The position numbers and the translations under genes are program-made. Positions 24,780 to 34,500 of a stretch of DNA of 64,000 nt are shown here, piece after piece. The DNA comes from an uncultured bacterium (GTDB lineage Bacteria; Cyanobacteriota; Vampirovibrionia; Gastranaerophilales; Gastranaerophilaceae): NCBI GenBank assembly GCA_902774905.1, contig CACYKF010000005.1, positions 1 through 64,000 on the forward strand, read 5' to 3'. Below the pieces are notes generated by a model. The model was not told where the DNA came from and ran no database searches. It saw nothing but the letters and a program-made list of their open reading frames with translations. Numbering within the stretch: position 1 is the first letter of the stretch; every line of letters begins with the position of its first letter.

Positions 24780-25637
24780 ATGAAAAATGCTCTTGTCGTT
24801 TTCAACTATAATGCAGGTCGCAAAAAAGCAATTCTCCACAAAAAAATAATACATAAATTTCTGCTGAAAAGATGCAGTTTGTTTAAATTTGTATCAATAG
24901 ATGAACTTGATAATACCGATTTAAACGGATATGACACTATTTTTGCGGTTGGCGGTGACGGGACAGTTAATAAGGTTGCAAGAATTATCGCAGGTACTAA
25001 TAAGGTTCTTGCAATAATTCCAAGCGGTACAGCAAATTTGCTTTCTGCAAAATTAGGGATCCCGTCAAGTCTAAAAAAATCATTAAAAATAATTGATAAA
25101 AATAATATCAAAAAAATTGACGCTCTTAATATAAATGATTTTCCGTCATTTTTACGATGCGGATTTGGCTACGATTCTGATATAATCTGCAAAACTCCTC
25201 AGTCAATTAAAAATGATTTCGGTTATTTTGCATACTTTTTGGCAGGTATAATTTTTGCATTGAAACTGAACATAAGAACTTATGATATCAATTTTGACGG
25301 CAAAGATATCAAAATAAAAGCAAGTTGCATAATTGTTGCAAATTCGGCGAATATGTACCGAAATTGGGTTTCTGTCGGAAGAAAAAATGAACTTGATGAC
25401 GGACTTATGGATGTTTTTGTTCTAAATACCAAAAACCCAGTTTCATTTTTTATTGAATTTCTGAAAATCCTTTTGAATATAAAATTTAATACAAAAAAAA
25501 CTAAATATTTTAAAACGAATAAATTAACTATAAAAAATAACTGGGTTGCCTGTCACATAGACGGAGAAAAAATGAAATTGAAAAACGACATAAATATCTC
25601 TGTCATCCCGCAAATTTTGAATGTTTATTCAAAATAA
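24780..25637 (+). CDS. Diacylglycerol-kinase-like lipid kinase
   Basis: Soluble lipid kinase of the DAGK catalytic family (YegS/DgkB/BmrU type), 285 residues. The nucleotide-binding signature VGGDGTVNKVARII is at about 58-71, followed by IPSGTANLLSAKLGIP. The C-terminal beta domain has CHIDGEK near the end. The family phosphorylates diacylglycerol or related lipids. It starts directly at the stop of the PAP2 gene, so kinase and phosphatase activities on related lipids are paired, probably for lipid recycling. Confidence 0.88.
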   Translation: MKNALVVFNYNAGRKKAILHKKIIHKFLLKRCSLFKFVSIDELDNTDLNGYDTIFAVGGDGTVNKVARIIAGTNKVLAIIPSGTANLLSAKLGIPSSLKKSLKIIDKNNIKKIDALNINDFPSFLRCGFGYDSDIICKTPQSIKNDFGYFAYFLAGIIFALKLNIRTYDINFDGKDIKIKASCIIVANSANMYRNWVSVGRKNELDDGLMDVFVLNTKNPVSFFIEFLKILLNIKFNTKKTKYFKTNKLTIKNNWVACHIDGEKMKLKNDINISVIPQILNVYSK

Positions 25638-25692
25638 ATTCAATATGTTTAACAATTTTGACGAAATAAGAAAAAATTGTAAAATAGAAACA

Positions 25693-28107
25693 ATGGAGAT
25701 AACTTTTGATAAATATTCCTTAATGGTTAACGGAAAACGCACTTTTATAAAAAGCGGGGCATTTCATTATTTCCGCACGCCGGGTGAAAAAATGGCGCGC
25801 GACAGATTTTTTAAGATGAAAGCCTGCGGTTATAATACCGTTGATATTTATTTTAATTGGAATTACCACAGTCAAAAAGAAGGTGAATACGATTTTAGCG
25901 GTATAAAAGATGTAAGAAAAGTTTTGCACTCATCAAAAGATGCAGGCTTGTTTGTAATCGCACGCCCCGGACCGTTTATTAATGCCGAAGTAAATGCCGG
26001 CGGTCTGCCGTTTTGGCTTCTGCAAAAAGAAAGTGTTATTCCTCGCAATCGTATCGGAACAGAATACAAGTATTCTCCCGAATACATGAAATATATTGCA
26101 CAATGGTATGATCAAATCATTCCGATAATAAATGAATTTGATAATGTAATACTCTTTCAGATAGAAAACGAATATGCAACAGACACAATGGAAGAAGATT
26201 ACATGCGTGAACTTTATAAAATGGCAAGAGAAAGAGGGATAAAATGCCCGATATTTCATAATGATGCATATTTTGCGGGATTATGGGCAGACTGCGTTGA
26301 TATTTATGCACTTGATTTATACCCTTATATCAACCCTAACCAAAACTGGAAGCAGGACAATTACTGCTTTGACACATTAGATAATGCAGAAGAAATATTC
26401 AGAAGCGCAAAAGAAGATTCCCCGCCATTTATTGCCGAAATGCAATCAGGCTGGTTTGACAAATGGGACGGTTGCACATACGAAAAAATGAGAGAGTACT
26501 TAGGTGATGAGCATATAAATATAATGACTAAAACTGCACTCTCGCAAGGAGTAACACTTTTTAACCATTATTTAACCGTCGGAGGTACAAATTGGAGCAA
26601 TTTAGCCTGCGATGAGGTTTATACAAGTTATGAATTTTGCGCCCCGATAGATGAATTTGGAATTATAAGAGCAAACGGGCTAAAATCCAAAGAAATAAAT
26701 TATTTCCTCGATTCTTTTGATTTCACAATGACTGAACCGAAAGATTTTGAATTTTCGCAGAATAATATATACGCAAAAATGCGCCACGATTTGACCAACA
26801 AATGTGACTGGCTGTTTTTGAGAAATATGAATGAACAAACAACAACTCTTGACCTGCCAAATGGTAAAACGGTTAAAATTAAACCTTATGATATGAAAAT
26901 TTGTCCTGTTAATTTAAAATTAAAAGGGTGCGAGATTGAATTTTGCGACTGCGAAATTTTTGCGAGATTAAAAAATGAAAAAGAAGATGCCATATTCTTT
27001 ATTGCAGACAAAGATGCAAATATTTACCTGTCAGATGGCAAGATTATATCAGGGGATAAAAATGATTATGAGCATTTAACATTTGAAAAAGACGGGCAAA
27101 AGACTATTTTTGTATTTTTGACTAAAGAACTTTCTGACAAATCGTGGTTTTTAAAAGACAAAATTATATTTAATGCCGATTTTGTTTTGCCAAACGGCGC
27201 TATTGCATTAGAAAAGAATACAGAAATTGCATACTTTGACCTAAAACACGGATTTTCTAAAAAAACTTATGTAGTCAATAATATTCCAAACTATAAACCT
27301 CAAATTGCCAAAATTGATACTGTTGAATTTTGTTCACCTGAAATTGATTACGGGTATGATTATTCATCTTGGAAAAAAATATCCGGTAAAACGGATTCAT
27401 TATCCTGCGGATTATATGATGAATTTGTATGGTACAAGGCGCAAATCCCTGACAACTTGACTGATATAACATTGAGCGCAAGACATCTTTTTGCTGTTTA
27501 TATTAACGGTAAAGAAGTTCTAAACCGCAACAGTTACAAGATTGAAAAATTGCAGGATATTCCTGAAACTATTTCAATTCCGCTTGATAAAAATATTTTG
27601 AATAAAAAAGACAACGAACTTACAATCCTTGTCCAGAATTTAGGGTTTGACAAAGGTTTCTCTGGCGATACAAATAACCCCAGAGGACTTGTCAGTTTTG
27701 AAACAACTCCGCAAACAAATATTGAATTTTCGGTCTGCGAAAGACTATCTCTTGAACGAAGCACAAAATATGAAAGTGAAAATCCTTACCTGACAAAAAT
27801 TACGGCACATTTTGACTGTGAACTGAACGATAACGAATTTTTTGCAAAGTATATTTCGTTTGAAGATTTTTACTGCAGACGAGCGACAATATTTTTAAAC
27901 GGAATAAAAATCGGCAGATACATTAAAAGAACACATGTACAGGATAAATTTTACCTTGTAAGTGAATTTTTAAAACCTCATAACAAATTAGATGTTGTCG
28001 TATGGGAAAAAGACAGAAACATAAAATCCCCATGGGGGTTTAAATCCGATATAAAAAATGTTAAAATATTAATAGGCACTCAAAAATTATACAAAATTTT
28101 TAAATAA
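25693..28107 (+). CDS. Glycoside hydrolase family 35 beta-galactosidase
   Basis: Retaining beta-galactosidase-type enzyme. The family start NGKRTFIKSGAFHYFRTPGEK is followed by ARPGPFINAEVNAGGLPFWLL. The acid/base Glu160 lies in IENEY and the nucleophile Glu249 in AEMQSGWFDKWDG. The beta-sandwich domains at 450-800 are typical. No signal peptide, so it is cytoplasmic and would act on imported galactosides. I chose ATG 25693 because TTGACG-16-TAAAAT ends 7 bases before it; ATGs at 25621 (overlapping the lipid kinase) and 25645 are alternatives without ribosome sites. With the promoter it is probably independent of the lipid genes. Confidence 0.88.
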   Translation: MEITFDKYSLMVNGKRTFIKSGAFHYFRTPGEKMARDRFFKMKACGYNTVDIYFNWNYHSQKEGEYDFSGIKDVRKVLHSSKDAGLFVIARPGPFINAEVNAGGLPFWLLQKESVIPRNRIGTEYKYSPEYMKYIAQWYDQIIPIINEFDNVILFQIENEYATDTMEEDYMRELYKMARERGIKCPIFHNDAYFAGLWADCVDIYALDLYPYINPNQNWKQDNYCFDTLDNAEEIFRSAKEDSPPFIAEMQSGWFDKWDGCTYEKMREYLGDEHINIMTKTALSQGVTLFNHYLTVGGTNWSNLACDEVYTSYEFCAPIDEFGIIRANGLKSKEINYFLDSFDFTMTEPKDFEFSQNNIYAKMRHDLTNKCDWLFLRNMNEQTTTLDLPNGKTVKIKPYDMKICPVNLKLKGCEIEFCDCEIFARLKNEKEDAIFFIADKDANIYLSDGKIISGDKNDYEHLTFEKDGQKTIFVFLTKELSDKSWFLKDKIIFNADFVLPNGAIALEKNTEIAYFDLKHGFSKKTYVVNNIPNYKPQIAKIDTVEFCSPEIDYGYDYSSWKKISGKTDSLSCGLYDEFVWYKAQIPDNLTDITLSARHLFAVYINGKEVLNRNSYKIEKLQDIPETISIPLDKNILNKKDNELTILVQNLGFDKGFSGDTNNPRGLVSFETTPQTNIEFSVCERLSLERSTKYESENPYLTKITAHFDCELNDNEFFAKYISFEDFYCRRATIFLNGIKIGRYIKRTHVQDKFYLVSEFLKPHNKLDVVVWEKDRNIKSPWGFKSDIKNVKILIGTQKLYKIFK

Positions 28108-28118
28108 CGAGGTATGAA

Positions 28119-28484
28119 ATGGCTATTGTTCCTGAATTTTTAATCAAAAGAATTTATCAAAAAGGTTCATTAAAAAAGATTGAAAACGGAGCAATTTTGA
28201 ATTTAAAAAACATATTAGGTCCTGGGGTAATAAGCGGTTTTAATTATGTAAAAATCAACGAAATAACTTTTTCCCCTGAGAATGTAACATTTACCACAAA
28301 CGGAACAGAATATAAAGGAACTGAAGTCAGCGAGACAAACCCTGTTGTATTCAGACTCGGACAAGTCGGGACTTTAACTATGGTTGGACAAGATTGCATT
28401 ATTGAAGGTAAAAATACAATAACAATAGAGGCTTTAAATCCGGAAGCAGGAATTGTTCGGCTTAATGCGGAAGATAATATATAA
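28119..28484 (+). CDS. Small beta-rich protein of unknown function
   Basis: A 121-residue protein starting MAIVPEFLIKRIYQKGSL, with a GAGGT ribosome site. It is beta-rich and shows an alternating hydrophobic pattern in the second half (VVFRLGQVGTLTMVGQDCII), with one Cys. No signal peptide or membrane helix. It starts 11 bases after the GH35 gene and is probably co-transcribed with it. I do not recognise the family. It ends one base from the convergent membrane-protein gene, with no room for a terminator. Confidence 0.65.
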   Translation: MAIVPEFLIKRIYQKGSLKKIENGAILNLKNILGPGVISGFNYVKINEITFSPENVTFTTNGTEYKGTEVSETNPVVFRLGQVGTLTMVGQDCIIEGKNTITIEALNPEAGIVRLNAEDNI

Positions 28485-28485
28485 C

Positions 28486-30090
28486 TTATGATTTTTTATT
28501 TGCGCTCATTTCTTTCCTTAAATCATCCGCAATTACGCCCATTCTGTTTAAAATAAGACCTGAGATAAACCCTAACATAATTGATTGACCACTTGATAAA
28601 AGTTTAGTCGCAGATAAAAGAGTAGTTGCAACACCACCTACAATAGGAATACCGGATTTTAATAATATAGATTTTTTCTCCTCGTGATTTTTTGCCTTGT
28701 CAAGGGCAGATACAATCATCCATGCTGAAAATACCAAGGTAAGAACATCTGTCGGTGCCGAACCTATATCTAAATCTCGGAGTTTATCATACAATTCTCC
28801 TGTTTCAAGATGAACCGAACGGTCAAAAGATTCAACAGATTTTCGTGCGACATCCAAAGCCCCGGATTTTGACAACTCGAAAGGTGCTAAACGCCTGTAA
28901 ATATTTATCATATCATCAAGTTCGCCGGTACCATCATCATTTATCATTGTGCGAATCATTTTGATATTAGTTTCTTTATCTTTTAACTGAGATGCACTCA
29001 TACTCACATCTGAAGATACTGCCGGTTGATGCTTTTCCAATTTATCGAGTTCATATAAAAAATTTTCTTTATTAACCGTTAATGCCGATTTATCCTGAAT
29101 ATACCATTCCAATCTTTTTAAAATATCCGCCCCTTCAATATCATTCTCAGGAATAACCGAATCTATGTTATTTAAATAGCCGGAAATATATCTTGATTTC
29201 GCTTTTGGAGTATAAGAAAGCGTATTTCTGGCAAATGAGACATTTTGAGCAAATTCTGTTTTGTTAAGTTTTACCTGCTCAGCAGCAATAAAAGTCTGCC
29301 ACATCTCTTTTCGTGTAAATTTATTTTCTTTTGTCCAAAAACCTTTAAATGATTCATTCCAAAATCTTGAATACAATGAGGATGTCGAACTTTTAATGTT
29401 TTCATAACGAATCTGCTGCGTCGGTCGAGCAATAAATGAATTTACCACAAGTTTTACACTCTCTCTGTAACTTTTTGCTTCTTTTATCATTTCTTCAAAA
29501 GTTAACTGCTTACCCTTATATTCATAGGTCTTATCTTTTATCGGATGTTTCAAAAGGTATTCATCAAACTTGTCAAAAAGATTATACATTTTATCAAATT
29601 TTGCTTGAGTTTTTCTGTATGATTTTGAAACTGTATGCCTTGAAAGATTTTCAAATAATTTGGAAATTGAAGAATGAATCCATTTTGTAGGTTTTGTTTT
29701 ATACATCAACTTCATAAACAAAATATCCTTCAATGAAATCAAATTGTTAAGACTTTCAGATTTACGAATAAAAGAATCAATTCTTCTGCCGGTAAAATTA
29801 TAAAAATTTTTTTTAGACTTTGAATCATCAAAAAAAGATTTTTGATATTTCTTATCCGTGTATTTTTTTAAATTTACAAGAAACTTTTTTGCATTTTTCT
29901 GAATCCCTTTTGACAACATCAAAAGCGACACCGTGGCCAAAATTAGTCCTGCCGCTTCTTCTTTTGGGTGTTTTTTATTTGAATTGGCAAACGGGTCTTT
30001 CAGCCACAAATATTTTTTAGACGAATATATTTGACTGTAAGGATTTAGAGATTTATATGAATTATTTGGTTGTATTGTTATATCGTACAT
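28486..30090 (-). CDS. Large membrane protein of unknown function
   Basis: A 534-residue protein with no family I recognise. One hydrophobic helix lies near 45-65 (AAGLILATVSLLMLSKG), then a long, strongly helical, Lys/Glu-rich middle of about 340 residues. Three hydrophobic segments lie near the C-terminus (VLTLVFSAWMIVSAL, GIPIVGGVATTLLS, IMLGFISGLILNRMG). The middle region probably faces the cytosol or periplasm as a helical bundle. No ribosome site is clear; TATAAT lies just before the ATG. Codon use resembles the neighbours, so it is likely a lineage-specific chromosomal gene. Confidence 0.65.
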   Translation of the reverse strand: MYDITIQPNNSYKSLNPYSQIYSSKKYLWLKDPFANSNKKHPKEEAAGLILATVSLLMLSKGIQKNAKKFLVNLKKYTDKKYQKSFFDDSKSKKNFYNFTGRRIDSFIRKSESLNNLISLKDILFMKLMYKTKPTKWIHSSISKLFENLSRHTVSKSYRKTQAKFDKMYNLFDKFDEYLLKHPIKDKTYEYKGKQLTFEEMIKEAKSYRESVKLVVNSFIARPTQQIRYENIKSSTSSLYSRFWNESFKGFWTKENKFTRKEMWQTFIAAEQVKLNKTEFAQNVSFARNTLSYTPKAKSRYISGYLNNIDSVIPENDIEGADILKRLEWYIQDKSALTVNKENFLYELDKLEKHQPAVSSDVSMSASQLKDKETNIKMIRTMINDDGTGELDDMINIYRRLAPFELSKSGALDVARKSVESFDRSVHLETGELYDKLRDLDIGSAPTDVLTLVFSAWMIVSALDKAKNHEEKKSILLKSGIPIVGGVATTLLSATKLLSSGQSIMLGFISGLILNRMGVIADDLRKEMSANKKS

Positions 30091-30298
30091 AAATTATAAA
30101 TTTCGTTTTTTATTTTATAAAATATTAAACCCTAAAAAAATAAAATTTGATATTAAAAAATGAAAATAACACAAAATTTAACATAAATACTTATTTATTA
30201 TATTCATGCTAAACTAATTAAAGAATGGTTAATTCTAATTTGTAAGTAAGTTAAGATGTTTTGGGACAATTTTACATGCCCCAGACAAATTGGATATT

Positions 30299-31216
30299 AT
30301 GAATAAGAGCATATTTTCAAAGATATTTTCGCTTAAAGATTACGGACAGACGCATAAAATTTTATATATTTTCGGAATAAAAATTAAATTTCCGAAAAGC
30401 GAATATATACAGAAACAAAAAAATAACCCTTTTGAAGAATATAAAAAGAATAATATTGATATAACAACACTTCCGCCTGCAACGGGACAAATAAGAGATA
30501 TTCAACTTGCAAATTTGGAAATGCTAAAAGAACTTGATTATGTTTGTAAACAACATAATTTAAAGTATTGGCTCGATTTTGGAACCTTGCTCGGAGCCGT
30601 CAGGCATAAAGGTTTTATCCCTTGGGATGATGATATTGATGTAGGTATGATGAGAGATGATTATGAAAAACTCTATGAAGTTTTTGATAAAACGACAAGA
30701 AATCCGGATATAAAATTAAAAATACACATTGATAGAAATAATAACATCATTGTTAAAGTTTGCCACAAAAAATGTAAATATATTTTTGCAGATATATTTT
30801 CTTACGATTTTGCGCCGGATTTAGACTTGAATGAACAAATAAAATTAACTGCGAAATTAAAAAAATATAACCGCGAAGATTTTACCAATTTCACTTCTTT
30901 TGAAGATATTAAATTTAAAATAAAAAAAGCCACATCAACTTTTTATCAGGGAGTCGGAAATCTCATCGTTTTTGGGATGGAATATCGTAATACACCTAAT
31001 AATTGGTTCTTCACTTCAAGTATATTTTTTCCTTTGAAAGAAATGGAGTTTGAAGGATACAATTTCCCCGTGTTGAATGATTACAAAAAATACCTTGAAT
31101 TCCTATACGGAGATTATATGGCTTATCCTAAAAAATTTGGCATGGGGCATACAATGTACTTGAATTTATCAGAAGAAGATAAAAAAAATATAAAAGAATT
31201 AATAAAATCAAAATAA
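30299..31216 (+). CDS. LicD-family phosphotransferase
   Basis: Member of the LicD/fukutin family, which transfers phosphocholine or similar phosphodiester groups to cell-surface glycans. The core WLDFGTLLGAVRHKGFIPWDDDIDVGMMRDDYEKL (in part, about 95-125) carries the Asp-rich metal site DDDID. The C-terminal YLEFLYGDYMAYPKK is also typical. The first 60 residues (IFGIKIKFP) resemble extensions in capsule-linked members. Length is normal at 305 residues. The ATG at 30299 is used; a TTG at 30290 is possible. No ribosome site is evident. It fits with the surface-glycan functions nearby. Confidence 0.87.
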   Translation: MNKSIFSKIFSLKDYGQTHKILYIFGIKIKFPKSEYIQKQKNNPFEEYKKNNIDITTLPPATGQIRDIQLANLEMLKELDYVCKQHNLKYWLDFGTLLGAVRHKGFIPWDDDIDVGMMRDDYEKLYEVFDKTTRNPDIKLKIHIDRNNNIIVKVCHKKCKYIFADIFSYDFAPDLDLNEQIKLTAKLKKYNREDFTNFTSFEDIKFKIKKATSTFYQGVGNLIVFGMEYRNTPNNWFFTSSIFFPLKEMEFEGYNFPVLNDYKKYLEFLYGDYMAYPKKFGMGHTMYLNLSEEDKKNIKELIKSK

Positions 31217-31398
31217 TAAAAGAAACCATAAGAAATATCGCTGCTATATTAAAACTTATCTCACACGAAAATTACAATAGTGAACTTGTTAGAGAACTTA
31301 TCAATTCGTTGCCACCAAAGACAGTTGAATTCACATTCTCCGATACCGATTTAAATATATTAAACACCGAAAAGAAAGATAGAATTCTTGTGACACTA
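31216..31398 (+). pseudogene. Orphan C-terminal coding remnant
   Basis: Directly behind licD, 60 codons in another frame read as a normal protein end (IRNIAAILKLISHENY... to ILVTL and stop) with codon use like the neighbours, but there is no ATG, GTG or TTG start with a ribosome site. The frame is closed upstream at 31180. It is either the truncated end of a lost gene or a small gene with an unusual start. I do not recognise the family. Confidence 0.4.
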
Positions 31399-31421
31399 TA
31401 ACTGTTCAATATTATTGAGCA

Positions 31422-31473
31422 AATAACAACATATAATAATTCTTATTATCAGTTGTTATTTCAATATTTTTTT
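31422..31473 (+). terminator. Probable terminator upstream of the AsmA-like gene
   Basis: AATAACAAC (31422-31430) pairs with GTTGTTATT (31452-31460), with an inner ATAATAA/TTATTAT stem and a T-run a few bases later. It would end the licD transcript. Confidence 0.5.
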
Positions 31474-31512
31474 GCTTTAATTTATTCATAATAACAGATA
31501 AGAAGGGATATT

Positions 31513-34500
31513 ATGAAGAAATTTTTGAAAATAACAGGGATAATTTTAGGTGTGATTTTAGTTGCATTATATATTAGTTTTCTTTTTGTAGTGCCAAGAG
31601 TCATTGATATTACGCAGTATAAAGAACAGATAAAACAGATTGTTAAAGAACAGGCAAATCTCGACCTTGATTATAAAAACGAAGAACTTATCACCACTCC
31701 GATTTTAGGGGTCGGATTTAAGGCTGATGATGTTACGGTAAAATTACCTGACAAAACAACAATATTTTCTTCAGATAAAATTAAAGCAAGTGTTTCTTTA
31801 CCGCATCTGTTATTTTTAACCGTAAGAGTATCAGCAATTGATGTTCAAAAACCATTATTTAATGTTGAAATACTTAAAAATGGTGAAGAATATAAAATTG
31901 TCAAACACATCGAAGATATTCTGAATACACGAAAAGAAGCAACATTCGGGCAAAAACCCGTTGTGGAAGAAAAAGAAGGTTTTCAGTTTAACCCTGAGTG
32001 GATAAAAATTATTATACCAAATGTCAGATTGCATAATTACAAAGTTTTGGTTACTGATTTGGGAACAAACCATTATCTTGATTTGCACGGCGAAGAACTC
32101 ATTTTTGGTTACTTTGACCGCAAACATATCAGAGTAAAAACAATAGCCGATTTATACAGCGATAAAAATAAAAATGTTTCAATGAACATTGATTTTGATA
32201 CATTTTTACCCCCGCCATCTCCTGAACTTGATGAAGAAGATGACCCAGCGGAAAAAATTGATATTCCGTTTGTAAACCCTGTTAAAACATACCAAAATTA
32301 CGATTTAAAAGCAAACATAGATACAAAAATCAAAATCCGCAAAGCCAAAAAAGGCGGTCTGATTTCATTTGGATATTTCAATGTTGAAGATTTAACATTA
32401 AGACTTTCACATATACAACTGCCGAAAAGTTATTTCAGAATAAAAACATTTGGCTATGATGCCGATATTGATGCCAATATTTACACAACAAAAGACGAAA
32501 ATATCCAACTTTTGGGCAGAATATTCTACTCAAAACACCCGAGTATTGATATGAATATCAAAACTGCGGATATAAAATTCCAAAATCTTTTGGATTTGGG
32601 CAAAGCATTTTTGGATTCTCTACAGATTCCAAACGAACTCTACCAATACAAAGCATCAGGCACTTTGCTTGCTGACTGCTATATAAAAACAAATTTCAGA
32701 AAACTAAAATCTAACGGGTTTATCAATATTAAAAACGGCTCTCTTTCTGTCAGAGAGATTAATAAAGTGCTTTCTGATGTCAACCTTAATATAATACTTG
32801 ATAACAATATTCTCAACATAGTTGATTCCGGTTTATATGTTGAAACATCGCCGGTTAAAATCAGCGGAGCAATAGATGAAAAATCTTATACAAATGTTGA
32901 TATTGAAACAAAAGCAATTCCGCTTTCAAAACTTTTCAACGCCTTTGCACCTAAAAATCTGAGAAACTCTTTCAACTTGAAATCAGGCTATTTATCTTCA
33001 TCCTTCAATATTAAAGGTAAAATGAAAGAAGCCGTTGCAAAAGCCGATTTAAAACTGAATAATTTTGATTTTGGGGATAGAAAAAATACTTTTGATATCA
33101 AAAACGGAGAATTAAATTCTTCATTTAATTACGATTCAAAAACTCAGGATTTTAAAGGAAATATCAATAACAGCGATTTTAAATTTATTTTCCCGAAGAC
33201 ATCCTCGGTAATTTCTGTTCCAAAATTAGGGATAAAAATTGCAGATAAAAATATAGTTATCGCAAAAAATGATTTATTATTTAATAACAATTCGGTAATA
33301 AAATATTCAGGACAAATAACCGATTACGAATTGATGCAAAACATTGATTTTAATGCCAAAGGTTCGGTTGATACATCAGATTTAATCAAATTTATCGGAA
33401 ATGATTTAAGACCGTATCTTAATTCAAAAGGCAAATTGCCTGTTGAACTTGCGTTTAACGGAGATTTCAGAAAGAAAACTCTTTTCGCGCAGGCTCTTGG
33501 GAGTTCCGGCTATTATATTACTCCTGTGGATTTTGATGAACTACAGGGCAAAAATACTTCACTTCAGGCAACAGTCGTGTTCAAACCGAACAGAATAAAA
33601 ATCAAGGATACCGGTTTATTTACAAGAAGTGTTTCAACTGACGCCGAGGGAAATAAACAAGTCAATTTGGGTAAAATTTTTGACCTTGACGGAACACTTG
33701 AAAATGGTCGTATAAACCTTATGAAATTTGATGTAGATAAAGATTTGAGCGGTAAAATATATCTTTTCCCTCGTTCAAAATTTACATTACAAAAATCAAG
33801 AATATTTGCATTTGGGGGGATGATTAAACCGCTTATCAGAGGTGATATTAACATAAATAATTTAATTATTCCTGAAATTCAGACTGCACTTGATAATTTC
33901 AATATTAAAATCGGAGGGCGTGAATTGTCTTTCAATATGAAAGATTTAATGCTCAAAAATTCTGATATCAGCGCATCAGGCAGATATTCCCTTGAACCTC
34001 AACAAAATATTGAAATTAATAATTTGAGAGTAAATTCAAAACTTGTAAATGTTGATGATTTAACATCCGTTTTGGATTCTTTGAACCGTCACATGCCTGC
34101 ACAAAAAAATACAGCCAAGGCAGGTGCAGGTGCAAATGCGAATATTCCTGTAGTCATTCCTGATGGACGAATTGATTTCAGAAAAATTGTTACTGGTAAT
34201 ATTGAATTGACAAACACCGTTGCTCAGATGATATTAAGACATAACATTTTGAACCTTAATAACCTTGCAACAAACATTTTTAAGGGTCAGGTTAACGGTA
34301 AGGTTGATGTTGATTTGATAAAAACACTTATAAATGTTGATCTTGCAGGACAGAATATCAATATTGAAAAAGCCTTGCTTGATGCTGCAGGAATGAAAGA
34401 TGCATTGTCAGGCACAACAAGTTTCACGGCAAAACTTGCAATAGATGGGAATGCAAAAACACAGGCACAACAGGTTAAAGGTATTAATGGAGAAATCAAT

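Noticed and set aside
30256-30306. Possible 16-codon leader peptide overlapping the licD start
   Set aside because: No ribosome site and no attenuation-like structure; too short to support.
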